From positions 1,192,501 through 1,256,500 of the forward strand of contig NC_134521.1 of NCBI RefSeq assembly GCF_027942865.1: a stretch of 64,000 nucleotides of DNA, in the 5' to 3' direction. The notes below the pieces were generated by a model, which saw nothing but the letters and a program-made list of their open reading frames with translations, had not been told where the DNA came from and did no database searches. This document shows positions 1 to 10,600 of the stretch, one piece after another. The stretch comes from Odontesthes bonariensis (lineage: Eukaryota; Chordata; Actinopteri; Atheriniformes; Atherinopsidae). The stretch's first letter is position 1; every line of letters begins with the position of its first letter. The position numbers and the translations under genes were made by a program.

Positions 1-729
1 ATACTGCATACTACATACTACATACTGCATACTGCATACTGCATACTACATACTGCATACTACATACTACATACTGCATACTACATACTGCATACTGCAT
101 ACTGCATACTACATACTGCATACTCCATACTGCATACTACATACTGCATACTACATACTGCATACTACATACTGCATACTCCATACTGCATACTACATAC
201 TGCATACTACATACTACATACTGCATACTGCATACTGCATACTACATACTGCATACTACATACTACATACTGCATACTACATACTCCATACTCCATACTC
301 CATACTCCATACTGCATACTCCATACTGCATACTACATACTGCATACTACATACTACATACTGCATACTGCATACTGCATACTACATACTGCATACTACA
401 TACTACATACTACATACTACATACTGCATACTACATACTACATACTGCATACTCCATACTGCATACTGCATACTACATACTGCATACTACATACTGCATA
501 CTGCATACTACATACTACATACTGCATACTACATACTACATACTACATACTGCATACTACATACTACATACTGCATACTCCATACTGCATACTACATACT
601 GCATACTGCATACTACATACTGCATACTACATACTACATACTCCATACTACATACTGCATACTTCCATACTGCATACTACATACTACATACTCCATACTA
701 CATACTGCATACTTCCATACTACATACTC
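1..729. repeat. CATACTN 7-bp tandem array
   Basis: Continuous 7-bp units of CATACTA, CATACTG and CATACTC, cut off by the window start. The array runs directly into a transposon fragment at about 730. The same array type, reverse-complemented, lies at 45664-46700 beside the same flank, so both probably grew from sequence inside the element. Confidence 0.95.
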
Positions 730-1307
730 ATCGATCAGACTGTATGCAGAGCGTTTACCCACAATGCATTTCGCTCCTGCCCGAGCCGAAATCAGCCGGC
801 CTGAAGCTGATTTCCCTTAAGCTCTAAACTCTGTAAACTTTGGCAACATTTGAAACATTTTCAGGTGAGAAAGTAGTCGTTTAGATCCCCAACGTGTTGA
901 AAACCTGACAAAATACCGGCTGTTTACAATTTTGTTCCCACGAATTCGGCGCTACTAAAGCTAGCCGCAGTGAGCAACGCACTTCCTGTTATTTTCACAA
1001 AATAAAATACCCGTTGCCTTTTATCATAGGGAAAGCCATTACCATACAATTGGTGCTTTTGTTTTGAAAACAGGAAGTGAACCTACCCTCGTTGTAGCTA
1101 GCTTGAAACTGCCGTTTTGACAGGAAATGACGATCGGCGACGTCACGTTACGTTGCATCTTGGGTAGTTTGAGTATGAGTAGTAACCTCATGATGCATAC
1201 CCAACATTTAGGAGAATCTAGTATGCATCCGGGAACTTCTCGCTTACTCAAACTCGCATACTAACTCAGAAAGTTAGTAGGAGAAGTATGCGGTTTGGAA
1301 CACAGCC
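730..1307 (-). mobile_element. Non-autonomous DNA transposon, copy 1
   Basis: Nearly identical, in reverse, to 56690-57255, and partly to 5718-6005 and 55718-56102. The right end reads GGTTTGGAACACAGCC; the left end, beside the CATACT array, carries ACCCACAATGCATTT. It holds a 70-codon open frame at 1039-1251 (minus) also present in the other copies. I see no transposase, so I call it non-autonomous. The superfamily is not established. Confidence 0.8.
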
Positions 1308-2095
1308 TTTGTGTAGGGTTATATGGAAAGAAACGATGCATGGTAGGGGGTAGCAGGATACGATATATATGATATGACTCGCTTTATGCCTCTGATCCGA
1401 TTCATTCACCGCCATATATCCAAGGATAATTACCCTTGCTCAGATAAGGAGCATAACCTAACTAAATTGACTTAATCTCATCATGTAGACCCATTCAGTG
1501 GAGTTGAGCATACCCCCCCCCCCCCCCCCTCCCCTCTGTGTGGGTGGAGCATCATCTGAAGTGTAAAACGTTGAATAACTGGTCTCAGTGAATAACTCTC
1601 ACTCAGGAGGCTTCGTCCAGGGAAGCCTGAGGGCCCAGAACAGGTAGCAGCCCCCCCCCCCTCTCTCTCTTTAGACATCCAGACCACAGTATGTCAGGAT
1701 GGATATGTGTTTCTGGGATCCTGGGGCTCCACAGGGTACTGTATCGGCTCCTTTTCTTTTCATCTTCTGCACATCGGATTTCATAATGGGCGACGTTTAC
1801 CTTTATTACCTTTATAGGTGTGGAGTTATATACTTGTGAGACGCTCTTCTCACTTATAAAAACAACTGAAAGAGAAGAAGGTGTGTGAGCGTCCTGATTG
1901 GTCAAGAAGGACGTCGACATTCAGAGGGACACGCCAAAGCTCAAAGCAAAGAAACACGAACCTCCACAGGTTTTAGTTTTCTTCACCATCACTGGTGAAA
2001 TTTTTAATGATCATTTGAAAAAAATAAACAAATACAAGCAAAAATAGCGCTGGAATAAGTGAGTGTGGGGGCTCTCTTTTCTTTTCTTTGGAGGC
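1308..2095. other. 3' flank of the TIM-like gene; no gene seen
   Basis: Contains a short sequence (about 1380-1435) also found at 5240-5310, two poly-C runs (about 1511-1529 and 1652-1662) and the probable 3' untranslated region of the minus-strand TIM-like gene. Small frames here are interrupted and match nothing I recognise. Confidence 0.6.
1802..1807 (-). terminator. Candidate polyadenylation signal of the TIM-like gene
   Basis: AATAAA on the minus strand about 290 bases past the stop codon. A weaker ATTAAA lies at 2003-2008. Chosen by position only. Confidence 0.4.
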
Positions 2096-4654
2096 TTAGT
2101 CCAGAGTGTAGATGTTCTCCTGCACCGGCCTCCTCATGCGGATCTCGTAGATGATGTGAGGAGGCTCCTCGGAGGAGAAGCTGCAGGAAGAAGGGAACTC
2201 GTCACACTGCAGGTCAGATCCTGATGACCTTTGACCCATTCACTGTTATCAGCTAATAACTATTAACTCCTGAACTCACCAGTCGCTCTTTAAAGCTCCT
2301 CTGTGGATTCCACCTGCAACACAAAACAAGTGATACAGATAGAAGGACTACAGAACAGCAGCTATTAGCTTTCAAGCTAACATCCAGCTGTGCTAGCATC
2401 TGTTAGCTTCTCTCCTGCTGTCTCTGCTTTCATAAACTGTATTTTAATGCAACTGAAATCCTAATAAAGTCTCTAATTTAACCAGCAGTTATCTGATGTT
2501 ACAGATATAACATGTCTGATAAAATGAACTGTTTTTATTCTGGTTGGACTCAGAATATGCTCATTAAGGACAATATGATGGTATGCTTGTGCTAGCAGGT
2601 AGTTAAATGAGCCACTATTTGTGCAACACGATAAAAACAAGTTGCCTCAGCTTCCTTCTGTTCTCTGCTAGCTTCCTTCTGTTCTCAGCTAGCTTCCTTC
2701 TGTTCTCAGCTAGCTTCCTTCTGTTCTCTGCTAGCTTCCTTCTGCTCTCCGCTAGCTTCCTTCTGCTCTCCGCTAGCTTCCTTCTGCTCTCCGCTAGCTT
2801 CCTTCTGCTCTCTGCTAGCTTCCTTCTGCTCTCTGCTAGCTTCCTTCTGTTCTCTGCTAGCTTCCTTCTGCTCTCTGCTAGCTTCCTTCTGCTCTCAGCT
2901 AGCTTCCTTCTGTTCTCTGCTAGCTTTCTTCTGCTCTCAGCTAGCTTCCTTCTGTTCTCTGTTAGCTTCCTTCTGTTCTCTGCTAGCTTCCTTCTGTTCT
3001 CTGCTAGCTTCCTTCAGTTATCTGTTAGCTTCCTTCTGTTCTCTGCTAGCTTCCTTCTGTTCTCTGCTAGCTTCCTTCTGTTCTCTGCTAGCTTCCTTCA
3101 GTTATCTGTTAGCTTCCTTCTGTTCTCTGCTAGCTTCCTTCTGTTCTCTGCTAGCTTCCTTCTGTTCTCTGTTAGCTTCCTTCTGTTCTCTGCTAGCTTC
3201 TTTCTGTTCTCTGCTAGCTTTCTTCTGCTCTCAGCTAGCTTCCTTCTGTTCTCTGTTAGCTTCCTTCTGTTCTCTGCTAGCTTCCTTCTGTTCTCTGCTA
3301 GCTTCCTTCTGTTCTCTGCTAGCTTCCTTCTGTTCTCTGCTAGCTTCCTTCTGTTCTCTGCTAGCTTCCTTCTGTTCTCTGCTAGCTTCTTTCTGTTCTC
3401 TGCTAGCTTTCTTCTGCTCTCAGCTAGCTTCCTTCTGTTCTCTGTTAGCTTCCTTCTGTTCTCTGCTAGCTTCCTTCTGTTCTCTGCTAGCTTCCTTCAG
3501 TTATCTGTTAGCTTCCTTCTGTTCTCTGCTAGCTTCCTTCTGTTCTCTGCTAGCTTCCTTCTGTTCTCTGTTAGCTTCCTTCTGTTCTCTGCTAGCTTCC
3601 TTCTGTTCTCTGCTAGCTTTCTTCTGCTCTCAGCTAGCTTCCTTCTGTTCTCTGTTAGCTTCCTTCTGTTCTCTGCTAGCTTCCTTCTGTTCTCTGCTAG
3701 CTTCCTTCAGTTATCTGTTAGCTTCCTTCTGTTCTCTGCTAGCTTCCTTCTGTTCTCTGCTAGCTTCCTTCAGTTATCTGTTAGCTTCCTTCTGTTCTCT
3801 GCTAGCTTCCTTCTGTTCTCTGTTAGCTTCCTTCTGTTCTCTGTTAGCTTCCTTCTGTTCTCTGCTAGCTTCCTTCTGCTCTCTGCTAGCTTTCTTCTGC
3901 TCTCTGCTAGCTTCCTTCTGTTCTCTGCTAGCTTCCTTCTGTTCTCTGCTAGCTTCCTTCTGCTCTCTGCTAGCTTCCTTCTGCTCTCAGCTAGCTTCCT
4001 TCTGTTCTCTGCTAGCTTTCTTCTGCTCTCAGCTAGCTTCCTTCTGTTCTCTGCTAGCTTCCTTCTGCTCTCAGCTAGCTTCCTTCTGTTCTCTGCTAGC
4101 TTTCTTCTGCTCTCAGCTAGCTTCCTTCTGTTCTCTGTTAGCTTCCTCCTGTTCTCTGCTAGCTTCCTTCTGTTCTCTGCTAGCTTCCTTCTGTTCTCTG
4201 CTAGCTTCCTTCAGTTATCTGTTAGCTTCCTTCTGTTCTCTGCTAGCTTCCTTCTGTTTTCTGTTAGCATCCTTCTCAGCTAACAAGCCGACTGATTTCC
4301 ATTAAAATGCTAACTCGATATGTGAACCGGCTGCTTTCTGCTGAGATGCTGTAGCATTAACGTTGTGCTATCATGCTAAGCTAACTGGCTTTTACAATGG
4401 AAACACTGTTCAGTATTTTCTTTTCTTTGAAATGCTCCCAAACTACACACAAATGGCGAGGAACAGAAGGGGAAACGACGCCACCTTAAACAGCAACAAG
4501 AGCTGAAAAACATCTCGATTAAACGGAGCAGAAACGTACGTTTGAAGGCCAGAAAGACGAAAGCGGCGGCGACGATCAACAACATGCTGAGCGAGAGAGA
4601 GAGGATGGGAGCGTTGATCTGCAGAGAGAGAGAGGGTAGAGAGTCCTCCACCTG

Positions 4655-4694
<40 letters not shown>

Positions 4695-7600
4695 GTGTTT
4701 CATCCATCCGTCACCTTCCTCTTAACAGGCTCAACCCACCTGACTGTGAGGTCACATGGCACTGAAAGGATCGGATTATTGGCTAAATTACAATCAGACT
4801 GAGTTATTAAGTGCATGTAGACACCTTAATCTGACTAAGAACTGGATCGGATCGGATTCAGACCCCGAGATAACTGGGTTGAAAGTCACTCTAAACCTGC
4901 TTGTAGACGCTGAAGCACGTGGTGAATCAGACTTTGCGTTCTGCGCATGCTCCAGATGTTTTCCCGGGGTCGTGACCCGGAAGTCAAAGGAGACGATATT
5001 CCTGTTGTTGTCGCCGTCAGAAAGAAACAAACAACGCGATGGAGAATGCTCCGTTGGGCATCGAGTTTGTGCAACAAGCAGCTCATCACAGAGCAAATGT
5101 AGAGGGACGTAGCTTCATCTGGCTCTGCGTTCTCCATCTTTCTCCAATGCCTGAGTTTGTTGTTGTTGTTGGTGGTGAAGAGGTCAACAGGAAGTGGCTC
5201 TATTAGCAACAGCTGGAATGGGTACAGCGCCACCTATCATACCGGGGTATGACACGCTTTGTGCCTCTGATCCCATTCATTCACCGCCATATATCCAAGG
5301 AGAATTACCCTTAAAGGCCTACAGAAAGCTGACATTACACCCAATACATAATGATAATACATACACAGAGGAACAATAATGATCATTGGACTCTACACCA
5401 AAACATTTCATAAACGCATGAAATTTGCGATTTTGAATTTGCCGCTAGGAAACCTTCCTGGAATTCCAGACTGGGGGCGGGGCTTCCGTGTGACGTCACA
5501 AGTGCCATGGTTTTTCCTGGCAGCCTCAGTGTTGCCAATTTAGCTAGATTTAGCGACTTTTGGCCATCTCTGGCGACAAAAAAAAAATAATCTAGCGACT
5601 TTCGGGCTCAATCTGGCTGAATCTAGCGACAATTCAACTTGTTTTGTGAGTGACAAATCAGTTGCCCCGCGACACCATACAAGCCGAGACAGAAGCACTG
5701 CAGGACGGCGGCAACCCGTCATTTCCTGTCAAAACGGCAGTTTCAAGCTAGCTACAACGAGGGTAGGTTCACTTCCTGTTTTCAAAACAAAAGCACCAAT
5801 TGTATGGTAATGGCTTTCCCTATGATAAAAGGCAACGGGTATTTTATTTTGTCAAAATAACCGGAAGTGCGTTGCTCACTGCGGCTAGCTTTAGTAGCGC
5901 CGAATTCGTCGGAACAAAATTGTAAACAGCCGGTATTTTGTCAGGTTTTCAACACGTTGGGGATCTAAATGACTACTTTCTCACCTGAAATGTTTCAAAT
6001 GTTGCGGGGACAGAGGAAGCAGAGAGACCTGCGGTCGGAACTTGTGTCTGTGCCTCCCTGTCCGCCTGCCTCCTCTCTGGTGAAATCAGCCGGAGCCATC
6101 CCGCCGTGTTCAGCTCCCTGCGGTGCGGACACTCAGGGGGAATCCACCTGGCGGAGAGCGGACACACCGCGGGATGGTTGCCCTGAAATCAGCCGGCAGA
6201 GCGATCATCAAGAGCCCCGACGTGGACATGATCGCTCTGCCGGCTGATTTCCACTCTCCACCTGGCGGAGAGTTCGCTCTCTCCCCGGTGGTGTGAGCTG
6301 CTGCTGCTGAGGGCAACACACTACTCGCAATAAAAACTGCACTGAACCCAACGTTTTATATTTCCAAGCGACGTCCCGCGGCACACATCGAAATTTGCCG
6401 TGAAGAAGCTGTCCAGGTCTGGCAAACTGCTGGCTTCGCTACTAGAACTACTGGGGGTTGTTCCAGCAGCTGGCACTCGTGACGTCACGCACCTGTCGTT
6501 CCAGTTTGCCAAATTCGAGTCAAATGTGGTGATAGTTTATTGGGCCTAATCAGGACTATCCAGGGGCCTAAAATTATTTTAAAATCATAAAAAAATTCCA
6601 TGGTATATAAGGAATCGATCTGCTATTTCAGTTTTGTGCAAAAAAATCACCTTTCTGTAGGCCTTTAATAACTCAGTCTGATTGTAATTTAGCCAATAAT
6701 CTGATCCTTTCAGAGCCATGTGACCCCTCTGACTGAAGCTGTTTTAGATCTTTTATGGTTTCTGCACAATCCCAGTTTCAGTTTGGTGTTTTTGAGGCAT
6801 TTCTGGGGGGTAACTTACGGTGACGGGGTCGGGGCGCAGCAGGGTGGAGTTCCTCCTCAGAAGGTCCAGCTGGGATGACAGGAGGGTTTTCCAGTTCACT
6901 GCTAGAGACAGAAAGCAGCTTTCAGCAGACAGAAACCCCGACACTCTTTCCCAAACTCCGGGACGGATAAACAAACCTGTGGTGGTCTCAGCTGTGGAGC
7001 TCAGCAGCTCTGTGACCCGGTCGGTCGTCATCACTGTGGTTGTAGTTGGGCGGGAAGGACTCGTACCTGGAGCTGCCGGGAAGAAAACAGGATGAGAATC
7101 AAATAAAGGATTAACAGGCCACAGGGGGCCACAGGGGGCCACCTTCCAGTGGGGCCACCTTCCAGTTAACTCATGGTGACACTCACCTTTGACCACTCTC
7201 AGGTTCATGATCATCTTCTTGTCATTGAAGATGCCATCAATGTCCACCCTACAGCAGTAGGGCCCGCTGTCCGTCCACCTCACATTCAGGATGTCCAGGT
7301 CCATCTGTCCGTCCAGGACGTCCCCGGTCAGCCGGTACCGGTCCTCCACCTGCAGGGTGACACCATCGGTCTGATTTTAGGCCTGAACCGAGGACCCGTT
7401 CATTTAAAGAGAAAGACTACCCCGTGGAAACAATAAAACCTTCAACACGAGCACATCTGACCTTAGAGATGACGCCATTCTCGTCAGTCTGCACCAGGAT
7501 GTTGCTGCACCAGAAGGTCCCGCAGCCCCGACCCCAGCACACCCGACTCAGACCGAACCGTTTTACGGAGTACTGACAGGACAGAGAGGCCACGCCCCCC

Positions 7601-10600
7601 TCAGTCACTTTAAAGGAGGAGACGGACGACAGCTGTCCGCCTGCAGACAAAGATTATATTTTAGTTTTATAAACACACGTCAATGGCCAAATAAATATGT
7701 TCATATGATGATAAATCCTGCTTAAATTGAATAAACCATTATTTATGATAAAATAATTTAATCAAAAGTTTAATAAATAACTTATTTATTAAAGAATAAA
7801 TAACTAAAATAAGAAATACAGACAAAAAATATATCTATAAATGACAAAAATCAAATTAAAGAGATGAAATCAAAATAAGATGAAGAAATTAAACGTTTGG
7901 AGGGAATAAACAGATGAATTAGCCTAGATTAAAAAGAAGCTAAAACAGAGTTAAACACAGTAAAAAAGAAGCTAAAACGTTAAACATTAAAAAAGAAGCT
8001 AAAACAGAGTTAAACACAGTAAAAAAGAACTTAAAACAGAGTTAAACACAATAAAAAAGAAGCTAAAACAGAGTTAAACGCAGTAAAAAAGAAGCTAAAA
8101 CAGAATTAAACGCAGTTAAAGAAGCTAAATCAGAGTTAAACAGTACAAAGAAGCTAACACAGAGTTAAACACAGTAAAAAAGAAGCTTAAACAGAGTTAA
8201 ACAGTACAAAGAAGCTAAAACACAGTTAAACACAGTAAAAAATAAGCTAAATCAGAGTTAAACAGTACAAAGAAGCTAACACAGAGTTAAACGCAGTAAA
8301 AAAGAAGCTAAAACAGAATTAAACGCAGTTAAAGAAGCTAAAACAGAGTTAAACACAGTAAAAAAAGAAGCTAAAACAGAGTTAAACGCAGTAAAAAAGA
8401 AGCTAAAACAGAATTAAACGCAGTTAAAGAAGCTAAATCAGAGTTAAACAGTACAAAGAAGCTAACACAGAGTTAAACACAGTAAAAAAGAAGCTTAAAC
8501 AGAGTTAAACAGTACAAAGAAGCTAAAACACAGTTAAACACAGTAAAAAAGAAGCTAAATCAGAGTTAAACAGTACAAAGAAGCTAACACAGAGCTAAAC
8601 GCAGCAAAAAAGAAGCTAAAACAGAGTTAAACGCAGTAAAAAAGAAGCTAAAACAGAATTAAACGCAGTTAAAGAAGCTAAAACAGAATTAATCACAGTT
8701 AAAGAAGCTAAAACAGAGTTAAACGCAGTACAAAGAAGCTAAAACAGAGTTAAACGCAGTACAAAGAAGCTAAAACATAGTTAAACACAGTAAAAAATAA
8801 GCTAAAACAGAGTTAAACACAGTAAAAAGAAGCTAAAAACAGAGTTAAACACAGTAAAAAAGAAGCTTAAACAGAGTTAAACAGTACAAAGAAGCTAACA
8901 CAGAGTTAAACACAGTAAAAAAGAAGCTAAAACAGAGTTAAACACAGTAAAAAAGAAGCTTAAACAGAGTTAAACAGTACAAAGAAGCTAAAACACAGTT
9001 AAACACAGTAAAAAAGAAGCTAAATCAGAGTTAAACAGTACAAAGAAGCTAACACAGAGTTAAACACAGTAAAAAAGAAGCTAAATCAGAGTTAAACAGT
9101 ACAAAGAAGCTAACACAGAGCTAAACGCAGCAAAAAAGAAGCTAAAACAGAGTTAAACAGTACAAAGAAGCTAACACAGAGTTAAACGCAGTAAAAAAGA
9201 AGCTAAAACAGAATTAAACGCAGTTAAAGAAGCTAAAACAGAGTTAAACACAGTAAAAAAAGAAGCTAAAACAGAGTTAAACGCAGTAAAAAAGAAGCTA
9301 AAACAGAGTTAAACAGTACAAAGAAGCTAACACAGAGTTAAACGCAGTTAAAGAAGCTAAATCAGAGTTAAACAGTACAAAGAAGCTAAAACACAGTTAA
9401 ACACAGTAAAAAAGAAGCTAAATCAGAGTTAAACAGTACAAAGAAGCTAACACAGAGTTAAACACAGTAAAAAAGAAGCTAAATCAGAGTTAAACAGTAC
9501 AAAGAAGCTAACACAGAGCTAAACGCAGCAAAAAAGAAGCTAAAACAGAGTTAAACAGTACAAAGAAGCTAACACAGAGTTAAACGCAGTAAAAAAGAAG
9601 CTAAAACAGAATTAAACGCAGTTAAAGAAGCTAAAACAGAGTTAAACACAGTAAAAAAAGAAGCTAAAACAGAGTTAAACGCAGTAAAAAAGAAGCTAAA
9701 ACAGAGTTAAACAGTACAAAGAAGCTAACACAGAGTTAAACGCAGTTAAAGAAGCTAAATCAGAGTTAAACAGTACAAAGAAGCTAACACAGAGTTAAAC
9801 ACAGTAAAAAAGAAGCTTAAACAGAGTTAAACAGTACAAAGAAGCTAAAACACAGTTAAACACAGTAAAAAAGAAGCTAAATCAGAGTTAAACAGTACAA
9901 AGAAGCTAACACAGAGCTAAACGCAGCAAAAAAGAAGCTAAAACAGAGTTAAACGCAGTAAAAAAGAAGCTAAAACAGAATTAAACGCAGTTAAAGAAGC
10001 TAAAACAGAGTTAAACACAGTAAAAAAAGAAGCTAAAACAGAGTTAAACGCAGTAAAAAAGAAGCTAAAACAGAATTAAACGCAGTTAAAGAAGCTAAAA
10101 CAGAGTTAAACAGTACAAAGAAGCTAACACAGAGTTAAACACAGTAAAAAAGAAGCTAAATCAGAGTTAAACAGTACAAAGAAGCTAAAACACAGTTAAA
10201 CACAGTAAAAAAGAAGCTAAATCAGAGTTAAACAGTACAAAGAAGCTAACACAGAGCTAAACGCAGCAAAAAAGAAGCTAAAACAGAGTTAAACGCAGTA
10301 AAAAAGAAGCTAAAACAGAATTAAACGCAGTTAAAGAAGCTAAAACAGAATTAATCACAGTTAAAGAAGCTAAAACAGAGTTAAACGCAGTACAAAGAAG
10401 CTAAAACAGAGTTAAACGCAGTAAAAAAGAAGCTAAAACAGAGTTAAACACAGTAAAAAAGAAGCTTAAACAGAGTTAAACAGTACAAAGAAGCTAAAAC
10501 ACAGTTAAACACAGTAAAAAAGAAGCTAAATCAGAGTTAAACAGTACAAAGAAGCTAACACAGAGTTAAACACAGTAAAAAAGAAGCTAAATCAGAGTTA

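Larger units (their letters stand above)
5311..6668. mobile_element. Nested TTAA-type element
   Basis: Begins TTAAAGGCCTACAGAAAG and ends with its exact reverse complement, both including TTAA, the target duplicated by piggyBac-like and Kolobok-like elements. No transposase frame is visible. It holds the fragment at 5718-6005 and the hairpin at 6185-6251, so it is itself composite. Confidence 0.75.
4750..6724. mobile_element. DNA transposon with about 60-bp terminal inverted repeats
   Basis: The left end (GTCACATGGCACTGAAAGGA and on to about 4810) is repeated in reverse at 6665-6724 with few differences. Interior sequence between 4810 and 5310 has no convincing protein. A second element is inserted at a TTAA near the right end. 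Both lie inside a TIM-like intron. Confidence 0.8.

Noticed and set aside
1-729. Regular short repeats as a possible CRISPR array
   Set aside because: Units are contiguous 7-mers without unique spacers, in a vertebrate context.
2607-4283. 558-codon plus-strand open frame (SASFLLF heptads)
   Set aside because: Entirely a stop-free 21-bp tandem array inside an intron of the minus-strand TIM-like gene; no domain, no splice or promoter context.
4376-4703. Two overlapping minus-strand frames as a separate small membrane protein
   Set aside because: The membrane segment belongs to the TIM-like gene exon 4651-4540, which fits in phase with its neighbours.
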